Positions 23,655-31,453 of a stretch of DNA of 35,393 nucleotides are shown here, in pieces. The position numbers and the translations under genes are program-made. How positions within the stretch are numbered: position 1 is the stretch's first letter; each line of letters opens with the position of its first letter. The DNA comes from Urinicoccus timonensis (GTDB taxonomy: Bacteria > Bacillota > Clostridia > Tissierellales > Peptoniphilaceae): the NCBI RefSeq assembly GCF_900232945.1, contig NZ_OCTU01000004.1, positions 172,419 through 207,811 of the forward strand, in the 5' to 3' direction. The notes below the pieces were generated by a model that did no database searches, was not told the origin of the DNA, and worked only from the letters and a program-made list of their open reading frames with translations.

Positions 23655-24104
23655 TTAGGCACCTTCTTTTTCTTTTTTTATAAGTTGAATTTCATCTCCC
23701 GCTTTAATGATTCCGGCTTTTTCCACCCTTGCAAAGATTCCTTCCTTAGGCATAACACACTGGCCCACCTCTTGTTTTATGGCGCAACCCTGATGGCATT
23801 CCTTGCCTATTTGGGTCACCCTAAGTTCCAGATCTCCTATCTTTAATAGGCTTCCTATGGGTAGTTCATATAAAACCAATCCTTGGGTGGTAATATTTTC
23901 TGCAAAGTCCCCTGGCTTTAAATTTGGCAGGTTTTTTTTCATCTTGTCGATGCTTTCTTGGGCCAAAAGGCTCACCTGTCTATGCCAAGGCCCCCCGTGG
24001 CCATCGCCTTCCAAACCAAAGTCTTGGATAAAGTTTCCTTCCTTTATAGGTTTTTTAACCACTCCTTTTTCCTTGGACCGATTTACCGATATTACTTTTG
24101 CCAT
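23655..24104 (-). CDS. MOSC-domain protein
   Basis: The 149-residue, stand-alone MOSC (MoCo sulfurase C-terminal) domain has the motifs GLEGDGHGGPWHRQVSLL (about residues 31-48) and GDFAENITTQGL (about 65-76). It also has the Cys-bearing segment IGKECHQGCAI (about 99-109), where the conserved Cys is expected. MOSC domains bind pterin cofactors and handle sulfur. This one lies between the FDH and cofactor-synthesis operons, consistent with cofactor maturation or delivery. The ATG at 24104 follows AAAGGAGCAAGAGA. It diverges from the moeA operon, and its exact reaction is unknown. Confidence 0.85.
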   Translation of the reverse strand: MAKVISVNRSKEKGVVKKPIKEGNFIQDFGLEGDGHGGPWHRQVSLLAQESIDKMKKNLPNLKPGDFAENITTQGLVLYELPIGSLLKIGDLELRVTQIGKECHQGCAIKQEVGQCVMPKEGIFARVEKAGIIKAGDEIQLIKKEKEGA

Positions 24105-24142
24105 TCTCTTGCTCCTTTTTTCTCTCTATCTTTACAATAATT

Positions 24143-24172
24143 TTTACTTTTGTGATACTATAATTATATAAT
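24143..24172 (+). promoter_or_regulatory. Candidate promoter of the moe-moa-tup operon
   Basis: TTTACT (24143-24148) and TATAAT (24167-24172) are spaced by 18 bases, about 45 bases before the moeA start. A second TATAAT at 24159 overlaps the region. No ModE/TunR-type operator could be assigned by eye in the 112-base divergent interval. Confidence 0.35.
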
Positions 24173-24216
24173 AAAGTAAGATTTAAATACAGTTTATGAG
24201 AAATTAGGAGTAAAAA

Positions 24217-25446
24217 ATGGATATTGATTTATTGCAGGTAAAATCCTTGCAAGATTCCATTGATCTTTGTGTTGAAACAATGGGCTCCCTGGATTTTAAA
24301 AGAGAAAAAGAAATAAAAGTTGAAGATGCCCTGGGCTATACCCTGGCCCAGGATATCCTTGCCAAGGAAGACATCCCTGCCTTTAGTCGGAGCACCATGG
24401 ATGGTTTCGCCCTTTGCCATAAGTCGGTGGTAGGAGCTTCTTCTAGCATCCCCACCATCCTGGACTTTCAAGAGACCATTGAAATGGGCCAGGTGCCAAA
24501 AAAATCCCTGGACGCAAACCAAGGCAGTCAAATTTTTACAGGTGGCATGGTTCCCCCGGGAGCTGATGCTGTGGTTCCCATTGAATATGCTGAATTCATA
24601 ACCGACCAAGTCATTGCAGTTTACAAACCCGTAAGCTTTTTGGAAAATATTATTGACCTGGGAGATGATGCCAAAAAGGGTGACCTCTTCTTTCGAAGAG
24701 GTCAAAGGGTAACTCCTCAAGTGGTTGCCCTTTGTGCAGACCTGGGCTATGGAAAGATTCGGGTGTTTGAAAAACTCAAGACCAGGATTATTTCCACAGG
24801 AGACGAAATCCTCCCTCCTGAAGCAGACATCCCCCTGGGAAAGATTCGAGATGTCAATTCCTATTCCCTGGAAGCCTTGGCCCGAGAAGCGGGTCTAGAG
24901 GTTTTGGAAAAGAAACATGTCAAAGATGTAAAAGAAGATATTGAGAGGGAGCTCAAGGCCCAAGACGTAGATCTCGTCTTAATTAGTGGGTCTAGTTCCA
25001 AGGGCGAAAAGGACTTTGTCCCCCGCCTGGTGGCAGAAAATTTCCATCCCGGCCTCTTGGTTCATGGTATTGCCATTAAACCAGGAAAGCCCACCAGCTT
25101 TTCTAGCGATGGGAAAAAAATAGTCCTAGGGCTTCCCGGCCATGCCGTAAGTTGCTATACCGTCTTTAAGGTCTTTTTCCAAAGGGCCCTGGAAGAATTT
25201 TATGGGTCACCTAGGCCACTTTCCTTTCCGGCAATTCTGAGCCGAAACGTCGCCTCCAGTCCTGGAAGAGCCAAGGTGCAATTTGTCCATTTAGAAAAAG
25301 ACGGCCAAAACTTATTGGCCCAACCAGTTTTTGCCGCATCAGGAAATATTTCCCTATTTAAAAAAGCAAATGCCTATTTTATCATTAGTGAAAATGAAGA
25401 AGGAAAGGAGAAAGGGGAAACCCTTTGGTGTACACTTTTAAAATGA
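24217..25446 (+). CDS. moeA: Molybdopterin molybdenumtransferase MoeA (first copy)
   Basis: Inserts Mo or W into adenylylated molybdopterin. The 409 residues show the MoeA domain order. SRSTMDGFAL is at about residues 60-69 and FTGGMVPPGADAVVPIEYAE at about 108-127. STGDEILPP and DVNSYSLEAL follow, then SGSSSKGEKDFVP (about 259-271), HGIAIKPGKPTSF and GLPGHAVSCY. AGGAG lies before the ATG. It is the first gene of an eight-gene cofactor and tungstate operon and overlaps the second moeA. The usual SGGxSxGD motif is altered to SGSSSKGEKD, keeping the acidic residue. Confidence 0.92.
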   Translation: MDIDLLQVKSLQDSIDLCVETMGSLDFKREKEIKVEDALGYTLAQDILAKEDIPAFSRSTMDGFALCHKSVVGASSSIPTILDFQETIEMGQVPKKSLDANQGSQIFTGGMVPPGADAVVPIEYAEFITDQVIAVYKPVSFLENIIDLGDDAKKGDLFFRRGQRVTPQVVALCADLGYGKIRVFEKLKTRIISTGDEILPPEADIPLGKIRDVNSYSLEALAREAGLEVLEKKHVKDVKEDIERELKAQDVDLVLISGSSSKGEKDFVPRLVAENFHPGLLVHGIAIKPGKPTSFSSDGKKIVLGLPGHAVSCYTVFKVFFQRALEEFYGSPRPLSFPAILSRNVASSPGRAKVQFVHLEKDGQNLLAQPVFAASGNISLFKKANAYFIISENEEGKEKGETLWCTLLK

Positions 25447-27350
25447 GAAACCGATATTTAAAAACTAAATCTTTAGAAGAAGTCAACCAATTAATTGATG
25501 AAGCCTTTAAAGATTTTTATAAGCAATTAGAAGTAGAAGAAATTAAGGTCCGGGATTCTCTTGGACGAGTTGCCTGGGAAGAAGTTTATTCAAAATACAG
25601 TTCCCCCTCCTTCCACTCTTGTGCCATGGATGGTGTCATGGTGGAAAGTCAAAAAACCATGACTGCCCGGGAACACAAACCCCTGACCCTGTCCAAGGAT
25701 GATTTCGCCTATTGTGATACAGGAGACCCCCTAATCAAACCCTATGATGCTGTAATTATGATTGAAGATGTCCTGGAAAAAGACGATGAAATCATCATCC
25801 AAGCCCCTGTCCACCCCTGGGAAAATGTCCGTCCCATTGGAGAGGACATTATTGAAAAGGACTTGATTTTCCCCCAATTCCATCAATTTATTCCTATTGA
25901 CCTATCTATTATGCTTTCAGCAGGTTTAAAAACTGTCAAGGTCCTAAAAAAACCTCGCATTGCAATTATCCCCACTGGAGATGAAATCGTCTCTGGTGAT
26001 GAGGACTTAAAGATTGGACAAATCATCGAATCCAACTCCGCCATGTTTGTAGCCATGGCAGAAGAAATGGGAGCCCAAGCAGAAGTTTTGCCCATTGTTA
26101 AAGACGACAGGGACCTTTTAAGAGAAACTGTAGCCAAGGCCATAGAAGACTACGACCTGGTCCTTATGAATGCAGGTTCCAGTGCCGGCCGAGATGACTA
26201 CACCTCCAGTATCGCCCAAGACCTGGGCCAGCTCTTGGCCCATGGAATCTCCATTAAACCTGGAAAGCCCGCTGTTATTGCCTCTATTCAAGGCAAACCC
26301 TTTATTGGTATTCCAGGCTATCCCGTTTCCGGCCACATTGTCTTCCAAGAAGTCATCCGACCTCTTTTGGAAAAAAAGATGCACCTGAAGACAATAAATC
26401 ACACCTATCTTGAAGGCCAATTGACCAGACCAGTTATTGGAGCCTTAAAAAATACCGAATACGTCCGGGTTAAAATTGGAAAAATTAAGGACAAGCTCTT
26501 TTTTACCCCCATGGATCGTGGGGCCGGCAGCTCCTATTCCCTCTCCCAAAGTGACGGCTATTTGATTATTCCTAGAAATTCTGAAGGTTATTTAAAAGAC
26601 CAATATGCCCAGGTCCGCCTCCACGACCATGTAGAAGTCAAAGATCTTGAAAACCGTATTGTAAGTATCGGATCCCACGACATGGTCCTGGACTTGATTA
26701 ACGATCTCTTTGCTAAGGAAGGCTCGGACTACCGTCTTCTTTCCTCCCATGTAGGGTCCTTGGCCGGCCTTAATGCTCTTTTAAAAGACAACTGCCACCT
26801 TGCCCCTTCCCACCTCTTGGGCAAGGATGGAAGCTACAACAACGAAGCCGTGAATCTTCTTTTCAAGGGACAGGAAATGGCCATGATCCAAGTTGTAGGT
26901 CGTAGACAAGGCCTTATGGTGGAAAAAGGCAACCCCAAAAACATCCAAGCTATTAAAGATTTAAGGGGCTTAAAAATGGTCAACCGTCAAAGAGGGGCTG
27001 GCACCCGAGTTCTCTTTGACTACCTCCTGGGCCTGGAAGGAATTGATCCTTCTGAAATCCCAGGCTATGACCATGAGGTAACCACCCACCTGGCTGCTGC
27101 CTTGGCCGTTAAAAATAAGGATGTGGACTTTGCTGTAGGTGTAGAATCGGCTGCTATTAAAATGGGGCTGGACTTCATCTACCTCCAAGATGAGGATTAT
27201 GAGTTTGTCTTGAAGAAAGAAAGTTTAGAACTTGAGCCCATCCAAAAGCTAATCCAAATGTTAGAATCCCAAGTTTTTAGAGATGCTGTAAATGCCCTGG
27301 GAGGCTATACAACATCTCAAAGTGGCCATGTGAGATATTATGAAGGATAA
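25443..27350 (+). CDS. MoeA fused to a periplasmic-binding-like domain (second copy)
   Basis: About 635 residues. Residues 1 to about 400 are MoeA-like, with HSCAMDGVMV, YDAVIMIEDVLE, PTGDEIV, NAGSSAGRDDYTSS and GIPGYPVSG. About 410-635 is a PBP-like domain (PF12727 type) with a cytosolic SHVGSLAGLNALL, RQRGAGTRVLFDYLL and AVGVESAAI. Fusions of this sort are known in clostridia and archaea; the second domain presumably binds an oxyanion or pterin ligand, which is unproven. The ATG at 25443 overlaps the moeA stop as ATGA. No ribosome binding site is near, so translational coupling is likely. A TTG at 25425 is the alternative. Confidence 0.88.
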   Translation: MRNRYLKTKSLEEVNQLIDEAFKDFYKQLEVEEIKVRDSLGRVAWEEVYSKYSSPSFHSCAMDGVMVESQKTMTAREHKPLTLSKDDFAYCDTGDPLIKPYDAVIMIEDVLEKDDEIIIQAPVHPWENVRPIGEDIIEKDLIFPQFHQFIPIDLSIMLSAGLKTVKVLKKPRIAIIPTGDEIVSGDEDLKIGQIIESNSAMFVAMAEEMGAQAEVLPIVKDDRDLLRETVAKAIEDYDLVLMNAGSSAGRDDYTSSIAQDLGQLLAHGISIKPGKPAVIASIQGKPFIGIPGYPVSGHIVFQEVIRPLLEKKMHLKTINHTYLEGQLTRPVIGALKNTEYVRVKIGKIKDKLFFTPMDRGAGSSYSLSQSDGYLIIPRNSEGYLKDQYAQVRLHDHVEVKDLENRIVSIGSHDMVLDLINDLFAKEGSDYRLLSSHVGSLAGLNALLKDNCHLAPSHLLGKDGSYNNEAVNLLFKGQEMAMIQVVGRRQGLMVEKGNPKNIQAIKDLRGLKMVNRQRGAGTRVLFDYLLGLEGIDPSEIPGYDHEVTTHLAAALAVKNKDVDFAVGVESAAIKMGLDFIYLQDEDYEFVLKKESLELEPIQKLIQMLESQVFRDAVNALGGYTTSQSGHVRYYEG

Positions 27351-28290
27351 ATTTCAAAGAGAAATCAACTATTTAAGAGTTTCCATTACCGACTTATGTA
27401 ACTTTCGCTGTGGCTATTGTATGCCCCAGGAGGGCCTGGTGGCAAAAAGTCGCCAAGAGATTTTAACTTTAGAAGAAATCTATTATCTTGTGCATACTTT
27501 TGTAGAAAAGGGTATTAATAAGGTGAGACTGACAGGTGGAGAACCCCTCTTAAGGAAAAATGTCCTGGCCCTAATTGAGTCCTTGGGAAAAATCGAAAAA
27601 ATCAAGGATTTTGCCTTGACTAGCAATGGCTATCTCCTAAAAGACTATGCCCAAGACCTAAAGGCTGCTGGGATTCAAAGAGTCAATCTTTCTCTAGACA
27701 CCTTAAATGCTCAAAAATTTGAAAAAATAACCCACTATGACGGTTTTGACAAGGTTTGGCAGGGCCTGGAAGAGGCCCTAAATGTGGGCTTGGGCGTCAA
27801 AATTAACGCTGTTCTCATGAAGGGAATCAATGATGATGAAATTGGAGACTTGATCCAATTGACCAAGGACTACCCTCTAGACCTTCGTTTTATTGAATTG
27901 ATGCCCATTGGTCAAACCCAAGATTTTGCTCAAAAACACTTTTTATCCTGTGATGAAGTCTTGAAATTTGACGGTTTGTTGGAAGTAGAAAGAGACGATC
28001 CCCACTCCCCTGCCCAGCTCTATCGTCTAGAGGGGGCCCAAGGACGAGTGGGCCTTATCCGTCCCATTTCTCAACACTTTTGCCAAGCATGCAACCGCCT
28101 AAGACTCACTTCTGACGGCAAGGTAAAACCCTGCCTCCACAGTGATTCCAGCTTGGACCTTATGACTCCCTTGCGAAAGGGGGAGGATATCCGCCCTCTT
28201 ATTGACCGGGCCACCCAAGCTAAGCCTGAAAGGCACCATCTCTTGGAAAGGCAAACCAGTCAAGAATCCATGAATAGAATAGGAGGATAA
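27340..28290 (+). CDS. moaA: GTP 3',8-cyclase MoaA (radical SAM)
   Basis: First step of molybdopterin synthesis: GTP to 3',8-cyclo-GTP. The 316 residues carry the radical SAM cluster motif CNFRCGYC (residues 20-27), the RLTGGEPLLR segment (about 63-72), and the second cluster CQACNRLRLTSDGKVKPC (Cys-x2-Cys-x13-Cys, about 247-264). The tail is GG, as needed in MoaA. It overlaps the previous gene by 11 bases and ends immediately before moaC. All the motifs needed for activity are present. Confidence 0.95.
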   Translation: MKDKFQREINYLRVSITDLCNFRCGYCMPQEGLVAKSRQEILTLEEIYYLVHTFVEKGINKVRLTGGEPLLRKNVLALIESLGKIEKIKDFALTSNGYLLKDYAQDLKAAGIQRVNLSLDTLNAQKFEKITHYDGFDKVWQGLEEALNVGLGVKINAVLMKGINDDEIGDLIQLTKDYPLDLRFIELMPIGQTQDFAQKHFLSCDEVLKFDGLLEVERDDPHSPAQLYRLEGAQGRVGLIRPISQHFCQACNRLRLTSDGKVKPCLHSDSSLDLMTPLRKGEDIRPLIDRATQAKPERHHLLERQTSQESMNRIGG

Positions 28291-28773
28291 ATGGCAAGTC
28301 AATTTACCCATATGGACGAAAACAATCGTGGCCAAATGGTGGATGTTTCCCAAAAAGAAGTTAGCCACCGTACTGCCATTGCCCAGGGCCGGATTCGGCT
28401 CCGGGAAGAGACAGTCCAGGCCATTAAGGATTTAAAATTAAAAAAAGGCGATGTCCTAGCCATTGCCCAGGTGGCTGCCATCCAGGGAGCAAAAAAATGT
28501 TCTGACCTAATCCCCATGGCCCACCCCCTCTTCTTAAGCTCAATCAAGGTAAATTTTGAATTTGAAGAAAATGACCTCTATTGCCAGGTTACCGTTAGCT
28601 GTCAAGGTAAAACCGGTGTAGAAATGGAGGCCTTAAGTGGTGTTTCTGCAGGACTTTTAACTGTCTATGACATGTGTAAGGCCCTGGATAAATCAATGAT
28701 TATCGACGATATCAAACTAATGAAAAAAACCGGTGGAAAATCCGGAGACTTTGTGAGGGAAGAAAATGTTTAA
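28291..28773 (+). CDS. moaC: Cyclic pyranopterin monophosphate synthase MoaC
   Basis: Acts after MoaA to form cPMP. The 160-residue length is standard. Motifs are MVDVSQKEVSHRTAIAQGRI (about residues 11-30), DLIPMAHPLFLSSI (about 71-84), GVEMEALSGVSAGLLTVYDMCKALDK and the catalytic Lys region IKLMKKTGGKSGDF near the end. The usual Cys of the LIPxCHPL motif is Ala here, which also occurs in other homologues. The start codon directly follows the moaA stop codon, with AGGAGG inside the end of moaA. Confidence 0.95.
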   Translation: MASQFTHMDENNRGQMVDVSQKEVSHRTAIAQGRIRLREETVQAIKDLKLKKGDVLAIAQVAAIQGAKKCSDLIPMAHPLFLSSIKVNFEFEENDLYCQVTVSCQGKTGVEMEALSGVSAGLLTVYDMCKALDKSMIIDDIKLMKKTGGKSGDFVREENV

Positions 28774-29248
28774 TTATGCCATCGTCATAGCCAGTGATAC
28801 AAGATCTAGTGGGGAAAACAAGGACCTTTGTATCGATACCATTCAAAAAATCTTAAAAGAACCTCATTACCAGTGTGTTTATGAAAATATTTTGCCGGAT
28901 GACAAAGACCGTCTCAAGGAGGAATTGATCCACCTGGCAGACCAAGAAAAAGTCAACCTAGTCATCACTTCCGGTGGTACGGGCCTAGCCCCAAGAGATG
29001 TCACCCCAGATGCCACCCTAGAAGTCATCCACCGACAAGTTCCTGGAATTTCCATGGCCATGCTCTTGGCCTCAAAAGAAAAAACTCCCATGTGGATGCT
29101 TTCAAGAGCTGTGGCCGGGGTTCGAAATCAAACCCTAATCATCAACCTTCCTGGCAGCCCAAAGGCTGTGGAAGAATGTTTAACTGCTATCTTGCAGGCC
29201 CTGTTTCATGGGCTTGAGATAATAAATAACATTGTCAAACAACATTAG
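28766..29248 (+). CDS. mog: Molybdopterin adenylyltransferase (MogA/MoaB family)
   Basis: Activates molybdopterin by adenylylation before metal insertion. The 160-residue protein has the family motifs VIASDTRSSGENKD (about residues 7-20), VITSGGTGLAPRDVTPDAT (about 66-84), VPGISMAML and LIINLPGSPKAVEE near the C-terminus. It overlaps moaC by eight bases. MogA and MoaB paralogues cannot be told apart reliably by eye, but with MoeA in the same operon the adenylyltransferase role fits. Confidence 0.9.
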   Translation: MFNYAIVIASDTRSSGENKDLCIDTIQKILKEPHYQCVYENILPDDKDRLKEELIHLADQEKVNLVITSGGTGLAPRDVTPDATLEVIHRQVPGISMAMLLASKEKTPMWMLSRAVAGVRNQTLIINLPGSPKAVEECLTAILQALFHGLEIINNIVKQH

Positions 29249-29265
29249 AGAAAGGTGGAGTCAAA

Positions 29266-30153
29266 ATGAAAAAAAATTGGAAGATTATAACTTTAGTTAT
29301 GCTGACTGTCTTAGCCCTTGCCGCTTGCGGTAATAAAGACAATGCCCCTGCTAATGGTGGCGAAAATAATGCAGCAGCTAGTCAAACAGAAGAAAAGGGA
29401 GACGTAAAAAAATTGAGATTAACAACAACAACGAGTGTCAACGATTCAGGTCTTATGGACTATTTAAGACAACCTCTATTAGATGATATAAACATCGAAA
29501 TGGAAATTGTATCCAAGGGATCCGGTGCAGCCATTGAAGATGGTCGCCAAGGAAATGCCGATGTAATCCTAGTCCACTCTCCTAAGGCTGAAAAAGAATT
29601 TGTTGACGAAGGATTTGGTATGGACCGTATTTCCTTTATGCACAACTACTTTGTCATTGTAGGACCTAAGGATGACCCAGCAAAAATTGCTGGTAAACAA
29701 GCTGAAGAAGCCTTTAAGCTAATTAACGATGCCAAGGCTCCATTTGTTTCTAGAGGAGACGAATCCGGTACCCACAAGAAAGAATTAACTATTTGGGAAA
29801 AAGCTGGTCTAAACCCTGAAGATTTAAAAGCCAACGAAAACTACAACTCTCTTGGAGATGGAATGGGCGCAACCTTAAAGTTTGCCAATGAAAAACAAGG
29901 CTACGCTTTAACAGACCTTGCTACCTTCCTTTCCATGGAAAAAGACCTTAACTTAAAAGTATTGGTTGACCAATCTGAAGCATTGAAAAATGTATACTCC
30001 ATCATTCTTATCAACCCTGACAAGGTTGAAGGTGTCAACACTGAACTTGCCAAAGAATTCCAAGACTGGATGACCAGCGAAAAAGCTGCTCAATTAATCG
30101 ACAAATACGGTGTAGAAGAATACGGCCAACAACTATTTATTAGTGGCGAATAA
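29266..30153 (+). CDS. tupA: Tungstate ABC transporter substrate-binding lipoprotein TupA
   Basis: Captures tungstate outside the cell. The 295 residues begin with a lipoprotein signal peptide (MKKNWKIITLVMLTVLALAACG, lipid Cys at about 21) and a short Asn/Ala/Glu spacer. The mature domain opens with the TupA oxyanion motif TTTTSVNDSGLMDYL (about residues 52-66). It continues with SKGSGAAIEDGRQGNADVILVHSP and SRGDESGTHKKEL (about 163-175), both typical of TupA/WtpA-like tungstate binders and unlike ModA. AAAGGTGGAG precedes the ATG. It lies 17 bases after mog, in the same operon. Confidence 0.93.
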   Translation: MKKNWKIITLVMLTVLALAACGNKDNAPANGGENNAAASQTEEKGDVKKLRLTTTTSVNDSGLMDYLRQPLLDDINIEMEIVSKGSGAAIEDGRQGNADVILVHSPKAEKEFVDEGFGMDRISFMHNYFVIVGPKDDPAKIAGKQAEEAFKLINDAKAPFVSRGDESGTHKKELTIWEKAGLNPEDLKANENYNSLGDGMGATLKFANEKQGYALTDLATFLSMEKDLNLKVLVDQSEALKNVYSIILINPDKVEGVNTELAKEFQDWMTSEKAAQLIDKYGVEEYGQQLFISGE

Positions 30154-30171
30154 TGTGAACAGGAGATAGGA

Positions 30172-30822
30172 ATGAACGAAACCCTAAGCATTGTGCTTTT
30201 AACCTTGAAACTTTGTTGTCTTTCAACTCTTCTTTCCTCAATTATAGCCATCCCCTTGGGGATTCTTTTGGGGATTTATGAAAATAAAACAAGTAGATTT
30301 CTAAGACCAGTATTTACAGCCTTTACAGGCCTGCCCCCTGTTATTGCAGGGATTGTGGTTTATCTTATTTTTTCCAACCATGGAATTCTAGGCAGCCTTA
30401 AATGGCTCTATACCGGCAAGGTTATCGTCATTGCGCAAATGCTCATCGTTATTCCCATCATTTGTTCTCAAATATTCCCGGCTATTATGCCCATTCGAGA
30501 CACTTATCTTTTGAACTCCTTGGGTCTGGGCTTGAGTCCCTTTAAAATACTCAAGCAAGTCCCCAGGGAAATCAAGATGTCCATCATTGCGGCTATGATT
30601 TCAGGCTTTGGCAGAGCCCTGGCTGAAGTCGGTGCTGTAATGATTGTGGGTGGAAATATCCGTTTTAAGACCCGGGTCATGACCTCGGCAATTGTCCTTG
30701 AAAACAACAAGGGCAACTACCAAATGGCCCTCCAGTTGGGATTCATCCTGGTAATCATTTCTCTAATAGTTAGCTTTTCCGCAATGAAATTTTCAAAGGT
30801 GGCCGAAAATGATCGAACTTAA
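30172..30822 (+). CDS. tupB: Tungstate ABC transporter permease TupB
   Basis: The 216-residue inner-membrane protein has five to six hydrophobic segments and the permease ATPase-contact loop ISGFGRALAEVGAVMIVGGNI (about residues 144-164). This is the EAA-type loop of tungstate/molybdate permeases. GLPPVIAGIVVYLIF is the usual second-helix segment. The ATG at 30172 follows AGGAGATAG. It is flanked by tupA and overlaps tupC by 14 bases, so this is a standard TupABC set. Confidence 0.93.
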   Translation: MNETLSIVLLTLKLCCLSTLLSSIIAIPLGILLGIYENKTSRFLRPVFTAFTGLPPVIAGIVVYLIFSNHGILGSLKWLYTGKVIVIAQMLIVIPIICSQIFPAIMPIRDTYLLNSLGLGLSPFKILKQVPREIKMSIIAAMISGFGRALAEVGAVMIVGGNIRFKTRVMTSAIVLENNKGNYQMALQLGFILVIISLIVSFSAMKFSKVAENDRT

Positions 30823-31393
30823 TAATGTTGTTTGCAAACTGCGAGATAGGGAATTGTTCAAAATCGAAAAATTCACCTTTGAAGATGGATCTTCCTACCT
30901 ATTTAAAGGAAGAAACGGATCTGGCAAAAGCACCCTCCTAACAGCCATCCTAGGCTATGGAAACCTGGTGCAGGGAAAGATAAGCAGTGATCAAAAAATC
31001 ACCTACCAACCCCAACAAATCTATCTCTATAAAAAAACAGGCCTGGACAATTTTAAGCTTGTCCAGGGCCATGAAAAAGTCTGGCAAAAATTGGCCCAAG
31101 ATTTAGGCGTTTCCTCCCTAGTCAACCGCTCGGTTGATGTCCTTTCAGGGGGTGAAAGACAAAAATTTGCCTTTATTCGCTCCCTTCTAAGCGCAAAGGA
31201 GACCCTAATTCTAGATGAGCCCTTTTCTCAAATGGATGTCAAATCCAGAGACCTGGCCCTGGCCATTGCCCTGGACTGGCAAAAAGAAGCTGACAAAAGA
31301 CTTTTAATTATCGTTTCTCACGATAGTCTTGATGAAGGACTTTTTGACCATGTTATTACCATTGAAAATCAAAAATTGCTAAAACTATCTTAA
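30809..31393 (+). CDS. tupC: Tungstate ABC transporter ATP-binding protein TupC
   Basis: The 194-residue ATPase has a Walker A motif GRNGSGKST (about residues 34-42), Q-loop region YQPQQIYLYK, ABC signature LSGGERQKFAF (about 113-123), Walker B LILDEPF (about 134-140) and switch His in IVSHDS. It is on the short side but has every motif of an ABC nucleotide-binding domain. The start overlaps tupB, with AAGGTGG just upstream. It is the last gene of the operon, followed by a strong terminator. Confidence 0.93.
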   Translation: MIELNNVVCKLRDRELFKIEKFTFEDGSSYLFKGRNGSGKSTLLTAILGYGNLVQGKISSDQKITYQPQQIYLYKKTGLDNFKLVQGHEKVWQKLAQDLGVSSLVNRSVDVLSGGERQKFAFIRSLLSAKETLILDEPFSQMDVKSRDLALAIALDWQKEADKRLLIIVSHDSLDEGLFDHVITIENQKLLKLS

Positions 31394-31410
31394 ATGATAA
31401 AAACATAGAA

Positions 31411-31446
31411 AAACCGGTAGATCCTTAGAAATCTACCGGTTTTTTT
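31411..31446. terminator. Bidirectional terminator between tupC and AOR-like gene
   Basis: A perfect 12-base stem, AAACCGGTAGAT (31411-31422) and ATCTACCGGTTT (31431-31442), has an eight-base loop. There is a T-run on the plus side and an A-run on the other, so it can end both convergent transcripts. Confidence 0.92.
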
Positions 31447-31453
31447 ATGCCTT

